Shown in pieces: positions 23,911 through 33,007 of a stretch of DNA of 64,000 nt. This DNA comes from an uncultured Clostridia bacterium. GTDB taxonomy: Bacteria > Bacillota > Clostridia > Christensenellales > Borkfalkiaceae. The stretch covers positions 186,001 through 250,000 of the forward strand of contig CAKQKE010000002.1 in NCBI GenBank assembly GCA_934247935.1, read 5' to 3'. A program made the position numbers and the translations under genes. The notes under the pieces are model-generated. The model worked only from the letters and a program-made list of their open reading frames with translations. It had not been told where the DNA came from and did not search any database. Each line of letters opens with the position of its first letter. Positions within the stretch are counted from its first letter, which is position 1.

Positions 23911-26068
23911 TTTCGTTTCCTCCGTTCATCTTTTCAAGCAACCAATTTTTAGCCGTAAGGTCTAAACTGAAATCGAATATACCCACCACGCAATCTCCGT
24001 CGCCGAAACCGAATTCTCTTATAATTACTTTTGAATCGTTTACGTATAAAGCCAGCGTATCGCCCGTCTTTTCGACTTTCAATGTGACGTAATTGCCGTT
24101 TACGTAACTAAACCACGGCGCGGAAGAAGATTCTTGCGAAGTATTCCAGTCGAAAACGCCGTTTATCTTTTCTACTGTGCCTACGTTTGTCGAAGTGAGA
24201 TTTGCAGAACCGTCCACGTAAAGATATACCGATTTATTTTTATTTTTTACCGACAACCCGAACTTCGGCCATTCGTCGCCGCTTATGTTTGAGTTTACCG
24301 TAAACGAAACCGAGTAAATAAAATCTTTGCCCGCGTTTTGTTTAAGATAAGTCTCTTGTACTCCGCTTTTATTAAATCCTACGGCATATGGCGTGCAATA
24401 TGCGCCGTCCGTCTGGACAAATATACCGTAATCGCCCCACTTACCCGAAGTTTCGTTGTATTTGCCGAAAGCGGAAAGAATTTTTTTGTTTAAATAAGCG
24501 TAACCGTCGTAAGAAAGGTCTTTCACTCCCGAAAAAGCGGGAGCATAAGGCGACCCGTCGTATATGTCGCTAAACACGTCTATATATTTCAAATTGACGT
24601 ATTTTGCGTAACCCTCAAGCGATGAATTGTATGCTTTTATCGCCTCGTTATCTGCGGTTAAACTCCTCGACGGAATTGCCGAAACCACTGTGAGTTGCAT
24701 TTCGGAATATTTTGCATTAAACGCGTCGATAAACGTTTTTGTATCGTTAAACGCGGTCAAAACGCCGCTTTCTATATCACATTCCGGGGCGAAAAGTACT
24801 TGACTTGGCGCATATTCGGCTATTTTATCGAGATTTTCCGTCCAATAATTTACCGAACTGCCGGATTTTGCAATGCTCACCGTTTTGCCGAGCACTGAAA
24901 GATTTTTAGTGAGTCCGCCGCCCAAAGCGTCGTCGAATATACCGCCGCCGATTAAAAGCACGTCGGTTTTTTCGGGCGTTTCGGCTTTAATGAAGCCGTT
25001 TTCGGTGATTAAAAGGTGCGTTGCGGGGTTTTCCCACTCTACACCGCCATCGGAATAATATCCCCAATTCGTCTTTAAACCGTTTATCGTGTTTCTTAAA
25101 GAACAGGCGAAAGTAATATCGTTTAACGCCGCCCTGCGCGTAAGTCCCAATGAAATATAAGGTATTTCTACGCTGACTTTATATCCCGCGTAGCCGTCGA
25201 ACAAGATATTTGTTTGTCCGGTTTCGATTTTAACCTCGCCCCCGAAATTACTCCAATATCCGTTTGATGCGACGTAACAGAAATATTGCCCGTTTGCCGC
25301 CACCAAAAACCTGTAATTGTTCTGATTGAACGAATTTCCGTTGGTGGACTTTCTACCGATGATAAATTCGGCGTTGTCTAAATATCCTACCGTGGGTTGA
25401 GTTTTCGTCTGCGTGAATACCACGCTGTCTTCTATCAAGGCGTTTACTGTAATCGATTTTTCGCCATAAACCGCCGACCAATGCGATTTTGCCTTTATCG
25501 AACTCGCCTCAACCGTTAAAACGACGTCGTTTTTGTTGAATAAGTCTTTAAGCGCAACCGATACCGAGGCGTTTCCGCTCGGCATAGTAAATTCGTCTCC
25601 GCTTATTTTTTCGCCGTTTACCGTGTAATAATCTACTTCTTTTCCGTACGAAACGTAGGTCTTTAAAGTTACTTTATCTCCCGCATTGGCAACGATTGGA
25701 TTTGCCGAAATTACGCCGTACTCGTCGTCTTCGGTAGTTATTTCATATCCGTCGTTTGCGGAATATACCGCCGAGAGATATACGTTGCTATCGGGCATCG
25801 TAAACGAGTTTGAATTTAATTGTACTCCGTTTAAATACACCGCATTTACGGAATAACCTTTTTCAGGTACAGCGGTAAAACTTACCGTTTGACCCTTTTT
25901 TGCCCTTTCGCTTATATTAATCACGCCGTAAGAAGAAGTTTCGGCGGTAATTGTAAAAGAGTTTTCGTTCGTGTTTCCGTCTGTTTTGCCGCATGCGGTA
26001 AACGCAAAAAACACTATGCAAATCAACGATACTGCGCAAAGAATTTTAATTAAACTTAATCTTTTCAT
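23903..26068 (-). CDS. Lipoprotein with divergent SGNH-hydrolase-like domain
   Basis: A 721-residue lipoprotein (lipobox FTAC, Cys26). Two InlB-like beta units (about 38-170, ending in SFTMPDSN and EFTMPSGN) come first. Then a beta-sandwich resembling a CBM9-type domain (about 185-360), an SGNH/GDSL-like domain (about 368-540) and a lectin-like C-terminal segment. The SGNH fold is suggested by LLIGGGIFDD, VLFAPECDIESG and DLSYDGYAYLN, but the catalytic Ser, Asn and His positions are occupied by other residues, so it may be a binding protein. ATGA overlap with the gene before and 8-base overlap with the gene after show tight translational coupling. Confidence 0.75.
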   Translation of the reverse strand: MKRLSLIKILCAVSLICIVFFAFTACGKTDGNTNENSFTITAETSSYGVINISERAKKGQTVSFTAVPEKGYSVNAVYLNGVQLNSNSFTMPDSNVYLSAVYSANDGYEITTEDDEYGVISANPIVANAGDKVTLKTYVSYGKEVDYYTVNGEKISGDEFTMPSGNASVSVALKDLFNKNDVVLTVEASSIKAKSHWSAVYGEKSITVNALIEDSVVFTQTKTQPTVGYLDNAEFIIGRKSTNGNSFNQNNYRFLVAANGQYFCYVASNGYWSNFGGEVKIETGQTNILFDGYAGYKVSVEIPYISLGLTRRAALNDITFACSLRNTINGLKTNWGYYSDGGVEWENPATHLLITENGFIKAETPEKTDVLLIGGGIFDDALGGGLTKNLSVLGKTVSIAKSGSSVNYWTENLDKIAEYAPSQVLFAPECDIESGVLTAFNDTKTFIDAFNAKYSEMQLTVVSAIPSRSLTADNEAIKAYNSSLEGYAKYVNLKYIDVFSDIYDGSPYAPAFSGVKDLSYDGYAYLNKKILSAFGKYNETSGKWGDYGIFVQTDGAYCTPYAVGFNKSGVQETYLKQNAGKDFIYSVSFTVNSNISGDEWPKFGLSVKNKNKSVYLYVDGSANLTSTNVGTVEKINGVFDWNTSQESSSAPWFSYVNGNYVTLKVEKTGDTLALYVNDSKVIIREFGFGDGDCVVGIFDFSLDLTAKNWLLEKMNGGNENA

Positions 26069-27993
26069 TTTTGCGCCTCCGTATTGTCCTTTTTTAGTTT
26101 ATCGGTAACGACAAGGCAAATTGCCGCGCACACTATTACTGCAATGGCCGCAAAGAGCATAACGACCGTTTTACCCTCGTTTGTACTTGCAGACGGCGCA
26201 AGTTTTATTCCGTAAACGAAAGCATTTAAAATCTGCTCTCTCGAAGAAGTCTTCATCGTTCCGCTTACAACCCCGTCGGGATAATAAGTTTTACTCAGAA
26301 TCGAGGTGTTATCCTTGAAATCCCACACGAATTGATTTTGATAATTATACATTTTGTCCGTAACCGAACTTACGTAATTGACGTAACAAAGCATGTTTTT
26401 CTCGTCGAAAGTAAACAAACCCAAAAGACCGTCCAAACCGTCGTTCATTATAATCGACTGTTGGTTTATAAGGAAGCACGAAACCACGTTTCCGTTGTCG
26501 CCCACAAATTCTCTCTGGACGATATCGTCCACAAACACGTGACCCGAAATTACCATAAACACGTTTGAATATTTTTTAAGCCATTTTTCCCACATTTGGT
26601 CGGGATTGTTTACCGAAGTTTTGCCGTTCCAGCCGTAATCGGTGGGGGCTTCGGTGCCCGTAGCGATGAAATATCCGTCGGGATTTAAAAAGCCGTGAGT
26701 AGTCACGATTAATCTTCTGTCGGGATAACGCTCGGTTATTTGACAGCACCAATCAAGCACGTCGTCGGAAGGACCGAAATCGAGCGCGAATATGATATAA
26801 TCCACGCCGCCCATCGTCACGAGATAATATGCGTTGACTATGCTGTCGGGCGAATACGAACCGCCCCACTCGTCCCAAACCGTGTACTTTTCGGGTTGAA
26901 AAACCTTGTTAAACTCGGTTACGGAGTGGTCTTGCCTGCATTCGTTGTCATAATCGTGGTTGCCGGGAATTGCCGCATACGGAAGGTTCGCCTCCGCTTT
27001 AAGTCTTTCAAACTGACTTGCAACGAGCGGATATTGCCTTTCCCAATTTCTGCCGTTGGTATAACCGTCGGTAATGTCGCCAGTGGAAATTGCAAATTCT
27101 ATCTTTTGGGATTGTTTGTTGTTTATCAGATAATCGAAAGAACAATGAAGCGTCGATTGATAATGGTTTGTAAGCATTTGAAGGTCGGGCAGTACCGCAA
27201 GCGTGTAGTCTTGCGTTTCAAACAAATCGCCGTCGAAATACAAATCGTTTGTTGCCATATATGCGTTGTTGCGGTACATAGAAGTGTCTTTAAGTACCGT
27301 TTTGCCGAGGGCAAGATAAACGTTGAACATTAGGTTTGACCTTGTTTTATACGAAATATCTTCCGCAAAGTCGTAATCGTTTTTCACTTCGGGTGCGGTA
27401 AGCGCAGACGAATAAAGCGTGACTTGCTTTATAAAACCTTTAAACGGTCTCTTTTCCGCATTATTGAACCAATCGCCGCCGATTGCGTGTTGTTTTTGAA
27501 TTTTATCCAATTCCGAACCCGTGCCGCAAGCGACTTCTTGCTTTAAACTGCCGTTTACGTACAACGCGAAAACTCCTCTGTCGGTATATCTGACTACCGC
27601 GATATGTTCGTACTTGCCCGTCCTTAAGTCTACTTCGTCAAAGTCAAAATTCTTTTCGTAAGAATTCCAGTTTACGTGAAGATTGCCGTAAGAATTTACC
27701 GAATACGAAAGCATGGGGGTTTTGCTTTTGAGTTCGTTTGAGAAAATATTGCCCGCCTCTCCTTCTACATTTTTGTCTATTTTAATTACCGTCTCAAAGG
27801 TGTTGGGCGATTCGTATAATCTGTCCGAAAGAGCGTATTTTATTACTCCGCTCGAAAAATCCACGCCGTAAGATTTTGCAGCATTAACCTTTATTGAGTT
27901 TGCCGGGAAAGCCGAAACTACATTAAGCGCGTTAAGCGCAGTCACTAAAACGAGAAAGGACAATATGCATTTAAACAATTTATTTCGTTTCAT
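26065..27993 (-). CDS. Membrane-anchored LamG/metallophosphoesterase
   Basis: A 642-residue exported protein with a signal peptide (cut near SAFPA), a LamG/concanavalin-like domain (about 45-205) and a calcineurin-like phosphoesterase domain (about 262-500). It ends in a hydrophobic helix (about 605-627) followed by a basic tail. Metal-site motifs are PDLQ (269), GDITD (305), GNHDYD (344), TTHG (431) and SGHVF (483). The first motif has Gln where DxH is usual, a substitution seen in some families. The enzyme domain should face outward. The substrate may be a phosphodiester-containing surface glycan, but that is inference. GGAG overlaps the preceding stop (12-base gap). Confidence 0.85.
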   Translation of the reverse strand: MKRNKLFKCILSFLVLVTALNALNVVSAFPANSIKVNAAKSYGVDFSSGVIKYALSDRLYESPNTFETVIKIDKNVEGEAGNIFSNELKSKTPMLSYSVNSYGNLHVNWNSYEKNFDFDEVDLRTGKYEHIAVVRYTDRGVFALYVNGSLKQEVACGTGSELDKIQKQHAIGGDWFNNAEKRPFKGFIKQVTLYSSALTAPEVKNDYDFAEDISYKTRSNLMFNVYLALGKTVLKDTSMYRNNAYMATNDLYFDGDLFETQDYTLAVLPDLQMLTNHYQSTLHCSFDYLINNKQSQKIEFAISTGDITDGYTNGRNWERQYPLVASQFERLKAEANLPYAAIPGNHDYDNECRQDHSVTEFNKVFQPEKYTVWDEWGGSYSPDSIVNAYYLVTMGGVDYIIFALDFGPSDDVLDWCCQITERYPDRRLIVTTHGFLNPDGYFIATGTEAPTDYGWNGKTSVNNPDQMWEKWLKKYSNVFMVISGHVFVDDIVQREFVGDNGNVVSCFLINQQSIIMNDGLDGLLGLFTFDEKNMLCYVNYVSSVTDKMYNYQNQFVWDFKDNTSILSKTYYPDGVVSGTMKTSSREQILNAFVYGIKLAPSASTNEGKTVVMLFAAIAVIVCAAICLVVTDKLKKDNTEAQK

Positions 27994-28005
27994 TTTACTT
28001 TCTCC

Positions 28006-30327
28006 TTAAAACGCTTTTCTTTTGACGATGGCAAGACAAAGCGCAACACCGCTTATACCGCTCACCGCCACCGCCGCCGCAGCGTAGTTAGTTTGGACAA
28101 GATTGTCCATTGCCTCTTTAAGTTCTTTATTTGCCTTTTCAACGTCGGCGGCAGTAGAATTTTCGGTTAAGTTTTTAGCCGCATAGTACTTTTCTTTAAA
28201 AATCATATAAGTGCTTTTCTTGTATAATTTTCCATCTTCCATAATCGCCGTAGCCGTAGCCAAAGTCTTTTTGAGTTCGGTAAGGTCGGCTTTTTCGGCA
28301 GCGGAAGACAACGCCGCATTGATTTTTTCAAGGACTTCGTCCATCGCCTTTTGCGAGTGATTTGCCGTGATTTTGTCCGCTTTTGCCAGAGTTTTTTCGA
28401 TCACCTTTTTCGCATCTTTTGTATAAACCGAAAGGTCTTTGTTTTTTATTTTTTCAATTTCCGCATCGAAAATCGCTTTATTTCCCGCGGTTTTTTCTAT
28501 TGATTTGACCTGACCGATAAACAAATCGTCTATCGAAATTTCGCCGTCGCTTGCGTTTTCAAACACCACTTTACTAAGCCCGCCCGAAAATGCGGTGACA
28601 ACCGTCATATCGAGATTGTATCCGCCGTCCTTTTTAGTCCAGATCGCAGTCGAATAATCGTCTTCAACGTCGCTACCTGCAGTAAGTTGAAATTTTACTC
28701 CGTTTTTACCGCCGAGATAAACGTTTAATTTATCGCCCGCAACTACCTTTGCAAAAAGATTTATATCGAACGTGCCGGTGTTGCCTTTGAAATTCGCGTT
28801 TATCGCAAACTGAGATTTTGCAGGCATTTTTACGTAAGAATTTATTTCGTTTTCCGCACACATTACAGTGTCGCCCGACTCAAAAGCGGGAAGTGCGGGA
28901 GAAGAAGAAGTTTGGGCTCTGTTCGTCGCATTTTCAAATTCGCCCATGTCGTAAGCATAGTTTTGCGCGCCGGGAGCGTACGTTACGTAAAGCGAATCGA
29001 TATCGAAATACGTTTTTGTATTAAAACCGCTTTCCGTATGAGGATAAAATACGATAATCATATATTTGGTGGACGAACGATTTGTTTCGAGTACCACCAT
29101 TTGATTGTGCCAAGTTCCGTCGCCTTGCTCGTTTACCGTCAATGCGTCGAGCGTGATTTTGCCCGAATTGTTTAAACTTGCCCTTCTCGTGCTGAATTCA
29201 AGCATCACGTCGTTGTCGGCAATATTGTCTAAAGCGTCTTCGTCTATAAAAAGTCTGTACTTAAAATTGATGTATACCCTGTTTGTCAAGGGCATGTTTT
29301 CCTGAGTGCCCAAGTCGTTGTTGTAAAACGGCATATAAACCGACGGGGAATCTTTGGTCGAGTCGAATTTACCCATTCTTATAAACGAATTGTCTTCCGC
29401 TTTGTTGTAAATCACGAACTGACTTCCGCTTGCGGCGTCGGTATATAAATCGCTGCCCGAACCTTTGGGAAGTTTAACCGCTGTCGTGCCCACGTTGAAA
29501 TCGGTTGAATAAGTACCAGAATATTCGGTGTTTACCGAGTAAGCGCGGCTCGATTTATCAAGCATAAGAGCCTTATTTTTCTCTATACCCGCCGAAGAAT
29601 AATCGGTATCCAATTCGTCTTTATCGCTGACGATAAGCGTATCGAAAGAAGAAACTTCGCAATAATTTTTACCGCCCGAAATTACCTTAAAGTCGTCGAT
29701 ATCGAAATATGCGCGAGTACTTTGATAAGATTCGTTTTTGCCGTGATAAAAAGTGAAATACGCTTTTCCGTCGGTCGCTTTGCTCACCGGCAATTCAAAC
29801 GAAAACGTGTGCCAATCGTAAGAAAACGCGTCGTTTGTCGCAAGGTCTTTATATAAAATTGTTTTTTCGGCGTTTTTGTAGCACACGGAAATTACTTTTT
29901 TGTCCCGGGCGTACACCGCCGCGCCTTCCGAAAATCTGTACGAAAACGAAACGTTGACTTTTTCTGTCGCGAAAGACCCGACGGCAATCGAAACGACTGC
30001 GTATTCCGAATTTAATCCGTCAAAATCGGCAATTCTTAAAAATTTGTTGTTTTCGGGAAGTTCTAATCCGCTTTTTACGTTTGAATAGCCGCTGTTTAAT
30101 GCGTAAGCAGGTACTGTTACGCCGCCGTTTTCGTCTGTAGAGTACGAAAGATAAATCTTTTTGTCTCCCTCTTCTGCCTTAACTGTTTTGATTTGCCCGA
30201 AAACCGGTAAAGCCCACGAAAACGCACCTATAAAAATCATAGCCGCGATAATCGGCAAAGCAACTAAATTGAACTTCGCTTTAAATCGCCTTCTCTTTCG
30301 GTTTTGTCTGCAATCGGTTGATAACAT
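28006..30327 (-). CDS. Large membrane-anchored surface protein with C-terminal FIVAR-like module
   Basis: A 773-residue exported protein with a basic N-terminus and signal/anchor helix (about 23-45). Three beta-rich segments each look like carbohydrate-binding sandwiches (for example TRAYFDIDDFKV and KTYFDIDSLYV). A helical FIVAR-like module (about 620-745) precedes a C-terminal hydrophobic helix ending in VKRKAF. There is no catalytic motif I recognise. It is the first gene of the four-gene operon and starts about 500 bases from the divergent regulator at 30835. GGAG lies 6 bases before the ATG. It likely works as a glycan-binding surface scaffold; this is inference from the fold pattern. 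Confidence 0.75.
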   Translation of the reverse strand: MLSTDCRQNRKRRRFKAKFNLVALPIIAAMIFIGAFSWALPVFGQIKTVKAEEGDKKIYLSYSTDENGGVTVPAYALNSGYSNVKSGLELPENNKFLRIADFDGLNSEYAVVSIAVGSFATEKVNVSFSYRFSEGAAVYARDKKVISVCYKNAEKTILYKDLATNDAFSYDWHTFSFELPVSKATDGKAYFTFYHGKNESYQSTRAYFDIDDFKVISGGKNYCEVSSFDTLIVSDKDELDTDYSSAGIEKNKALMLDKSSRAYSVNTEYSGTYSTDFNVGTTAVKLPKGSGSDLYTDAASGSQFVIYNKAEDNSFIRMGKFDSTKDSPSVYMPFYNNDLGTQENMPLTNRVYINFKYRLFIDEDALDNIADNDVMLEFSTRRASLNNSGKITLDALTVNEQGDGTWHNQMVVLETNRSSTKYMIIVFYPHTESGFNTKTYFDIDSLYVTYAPGAQNYAYDMGEFENATNRAQTSSSPALPAFESGDTVMCAENEINSYVKMPAKSQFAINANFKGNTGTFDINLFAKVVAGDKLNVYLGGKNGVKFQLTAGSDVEDDYSTAIWTKKDGGYNLDMTVVTAFSGGLSKVVFENASDGEISIDDLFIGQVKSIEKTAGNKAIFDAEIEKIKNKDLSVYTKDAKKVIEKTLAKADKITANHSQKAMDEVLEKINAALSSAAEKADLTELKKTLATATAIMEDGKLYKKSTYMIFKEKYYAAKNLTENSTAADVEKANKELKEAMDNLVQTNYAAAAVAVSGISGVALCLAIVKRKAF

Positions 30328-30753
30328 TTTTTCTCCTTTTAATCGCGCCGCTTTTCTTTTAATTTATTATGCGGATTTTGTGCTTTAACATTTCATTAAA
30401 AACATATATTTCATCACAATTTTTGCGCATTGTCGACTTTTTATATGTAATATAAACGCAAAAATATGGTAAATTCATACGCCGTGATATCATGGGTTTA
30501 AATTTTAAATTCTGCCCTTTCGTCCAACGTTGCCAATATAATATTATCACATCGTAAGGCAAAAATAAATACTTTGCCGTTAAAAATAATTTAGTAACCT
30601 TTTATACAAATCGGTTGATGATTTATCAACTTATTTTGCATAAACTCTTGACGGCAAAAAAAATCGATTATATAATATATTTTATCAAGACGTGTTCTGT
30701 TGACCGTTTTATAATAATAAACCTTAAAAATATTTGTCTATTGTATACGAATT
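30328..30753. other. Divergent intergenic region, presumed control region
   Basis: About 500 AT-rich bases separate the surface operon from the divergent winged-helix regulator. I could not pick out a convincing sigma-A promoter pair or clear operator dyad. The region is the natural place for the regulator to bind. Confidence 0.4.
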
Positions 30754-30789
30754 GCCTTTTTTACTCAATACGTATGCGATAAACACGGC
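30754..30789 (+). repeat. 36-bp palindromic element, copy 6
   Basis: GCCTTTTTTACTCAATACGT at the left, ATAAACACGGC at the right, core intact. It lies about 45 bases upstream of the regulator's start codon, so it would be in or just before that gene's leader, an unusual place for this family. Confidence 0.8.
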
Positions 30790-30834
30790 AAAAAAGTTTA
30801 AATCGGACAAACAAAACAACTAAAAGGAGTATTT

Positions 30835-31881
30835 ATGCCGACTAAAGAACAATTGAAAACCAAAGCGAAATATAAAAAGAAATACGATATAAATAATAAA
30901 GAAACCAAAGGCGAAGTGTTTGCGGACAAACCTACGAAAACAATGACTTTTTCGGTACTTGACCCGCAAAACTATAAAAAACTCGAGAGTATTTGCCGTG
31001 CACTGGGTTCGCCCATAAGGCTTAAAATAATAAAGCAGTTGACCGAAAAACCGATGACTCTTCTGGAAGTCGCAAGGCTTAATTCGATTACAAATTCAAC
31101 GGCTTTGTTTCATTTGACTTGTTTAATCGACGGCGGTATAGTCGAAAACAGATATTTGCCCGGGGTTAAGGGAAAGGCTCAAATATTTTTCGTCAACTTT
31201 AATCGTATTTCGTTTACCCGCGGCGACACAATAAAAGAAACGACTAAAATCTTTCAGCAAGAAACTGCCGTCGGAGATTATATAGATATCGATTGCGACT
31301 TTTTCGGCATCGCCAATACGGAAAAAATAATTATGTTACACCGCGAAGAATCATTTTCGTCCGCAAGGAAAACCGCCGAATTGCTTTGGGTACAATCTAT
31401 CGGCGCGGTATATTACCCTTTTGAAAATTATTTCGCCAAAAACGGAACGGTTGAAGAACTTTCGTTTTCACTCGAACTTTGCTCAGAGACTTCTTTTTAC
31501 CGCAACGATTGGAAAAGCGACGTTACTTTTTCGATAAACGGCATAGACGTATGCACTTATACTTCGCCGGGAGACTTCGGCGGCGTGAGAGGCAAACTCA
31601 ACCCGTCGTGGTGGACTAACGAAAACACTCAATTCGGCAACTTACTCGACATTTCCGTGCGCAGCGGCGGCACGTTTATGTCCAACGAAAAGTGTTCCGA
31701 TATAGGGCTTAAAGATTTAAACCTTTCCGACGGCAACAAAATAATTTTCGGCATAAAAATAAAACCCACCGCAAAATATATCGGCGGATTTAACATTTTC
31801 GGTAAAAAATTCGGCAATTACGAGCAAGATATAAAAATGTCGGCAAAGTACAAAACCTTTACCGAAAACGACGAAGAATAA
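30835..31881 (+). CDS. ArsR-type winged-helix transcriptional regulator
   Basis: A 348-residue protein with a charged N-terminus, then a winged-helix DNA-binding domain at about 46-115 (CRALGSPIRLKIIKQLTEKP, TLLEVARL, STALFHLTCLIDGGIV) of the ArsR type. A C-terminal domain of about 220 residues, beta-rich with FSINGIDVCTYTSPGDFGG, is unlike known metal-sensing ArsR proteins and presumably binds a ligand. AAAGGAG lies 7 bases before the ATG. It is divergent from the four-gene surface operon and is its most likely local regulator (inference). Only the first third is readily classifiable. Confidence 0.8.
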   Translation: MPTKEQLKTKAKYKKKYDINNKETKGEVFADKPTKTMTFSVLDPQNYKKLESICRALGSPIRLKIIKQLTEKPMTLLEVARLNSITNSTALFHLTCLIDGGIVENRYLPGVKGKAQIFFVNFNRISFTRGDTIKETTKIFQQETAVGDYIDIDCDFFGIANTEKIIMLHREESFSSARKTAELLWVQSIGAVYYPFENYFAKNGTVEELSFSLELCSETSFYRNDWKSDVTFSINGIDVCTYTSPGDFGGVRGKLNPSWWTNENTQFGNLLDISVRSGGTFMSNEKCSDIGLKDLNLSDGNKIIFGIKIKPTAKYIGGFNIFGKKFGNYEQDIKMSAKYKTFTENDEE

Positions 31882-32046
31882 CGGGAAACAGAAAGGAATA
31901 ATAAATGCCGTTAAAATTTTCTTTTTGATATTTCTGCTCATAAATAATATTTCAGCACACTTATTTATTAAATCGCTACCTTACCGCAATTATCCCCATA
32001 GTGCCGATATATCAATATCAAAGCACGATAATAATGAGGAAAAATA

Positions 32047-32262
32047 TGCAAATAATTGTCGGACAACTTATAAAAGAATTAATGAATGAAGAAAAAATCA
32101 ACCAAACGACTTTGACTAAAAAGCAGGCGTAAAGCAAAGCAGGATAAGCAGTCGTGTATTGAATAATGAATAAAAAATAACCGAATATCAATTCATTGTG
32201 GCTTTTGGCGGACTACTTCAAGGTAGATATCAATTATTCAGTCGGAAGAAAAAAGGTCTGAA
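32047..32262 (+). pseudogene. Broken XRE-family HTH regulator
   Basis: An ATG opens MQIIVGQLIKELMNEEKINQ, the start of a typical XRE helix-turn-helix protein, but the frame stops after TTLTKKQA. The end of the HTH domain reappears in another frame at about 32187-32250 as NSLWLLADYFKVDINYSVGR. The recognition-helix region between is deleted or scrambled. The other bases of 31882-32273 hold no intact gene. Confidence 0.75.
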
Positions 32263-32273
32263 CCGTATTAATT

Positions 32274-32302
32274 TGATTTTAAACAATGCAAGTGATATAA
32301 TT
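32274..32302 (+). promoter_or_regulatory. Sigma-A promoter of the flavin reductase gene
   Basis: TTGATT (32274-32279), a 17-base spacer and TATAAT (32297-32302). The same promoter is still recognisable in the remnant at 18026. Confidence 0.8.
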
Positions 32303-32361
32303 ACTAAATAAAACATAATTCTATTGACGCAAGTTAAAAAACTTAAAACCGGAGGCGCAAA

Positions 32362-32841
32362 ATGAAAGATATTAACCCTTTTAAAATTTTTGACGAAGAT
32401 TGGGCAATCGTCACTGCAGGCGACTTGAAAAATCACAATTCTATGACGGTATCCTGGGGCGGCATGGGCACGCTTTGGAGTAAAAGCGTCGTCACGGTGT
32501 ACGTCAAGCCGTGTCGATACACCTATAATTTTATGGAAAATAACGACTTTTTCGTCGTGTCTTTTTACGACGAAAAATATAGAAACGCTTTAAAAATAAT
32601 GGGCTCGACTTCCGGACGAAACTGCGATAAAGACAAGACGGCAAACCTTACCCCTTGCTCCCATAACGGAGTCACGCTTTATAAAGAGGCAAAACTGAGT
32701 ATAGTTTGCAAAAAAATATATTTCAGCGATCTCGATATAACAAATATCCCGCAAGATGCAAAACAAAGATATTATCAAACCGAAGCACCTCATAGAATGT
32801 ATATCGGCGAAGTAGCGGAAATAATAGAAAATAAACAATAA
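32362..32841 (+). CDS. Flavin reductase-like FMN-binding protein
   Basis: A 159-residue protein of the flavin-reductase-like split-barrel family. The N-terminal strand pattern (DWAIVTAGDLKNHNSMTVSWG), followed by VTVYVKPCRYTYNFMENNDFFVVSF, is typical of small clostridial members that bind FMN. The electron partner and substrate are unknown. GGAGG lies 7 bases before the ATG. The gene stands alone between a sigma-A promoter and a strong terminator. A decayed copy of its 5' end lies 14 kb away at 18026. Confidence 0.87.
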   Translation: MKDINPFKIFDEDWAIVTAGDLKNHNSMTVSWGGMGTLWSKSVVTVYVKPCRYTYNFMENNDFFVVSFYDEKYRNALKIMGSTSGRNCDKDKTANLTPCSHNGVTLYKEAKLSIVCKKIYFSDLDITNIPQDAKQRYYQTEAPHRMYIGEVAEIIENKQ

Positions 32842-32861
32842 TTTCTTATACAAGTATAAAT

Positions 32862-32900
32862 GGCGTGCTTGCTCTTAACGAGCAAGCACGCCGCCTTTTT
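32862..32900 (+). terminator. Terminator of the flavin reductase gene
   Basis: A 13-bp perfect stem (32862-32874 with 32880-32892) followed by GCCTTTTTATT. Confidence 0.9.
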
Positions 32901-32922
32901 ATTGTATCGATTTTCAAACAAT

Positions 32923-32958
32923 GCCGTTTTTGCGCAATACGTATTATGTAAACGCGAC
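32923..32958 (+). repeat. 36-bp palindromic element, copy 7
   Basis: GCCGTTTTTGC at the left, GTAAACGCGAC at the right, core intact. It lies between two convergent genes. Confidence 0.85.
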
Positions 32959-33007
32959 AATTTAACAGTGTAAAACATTTTTCGCCGGTTTGTAAAACAA
33001 TTTACTT

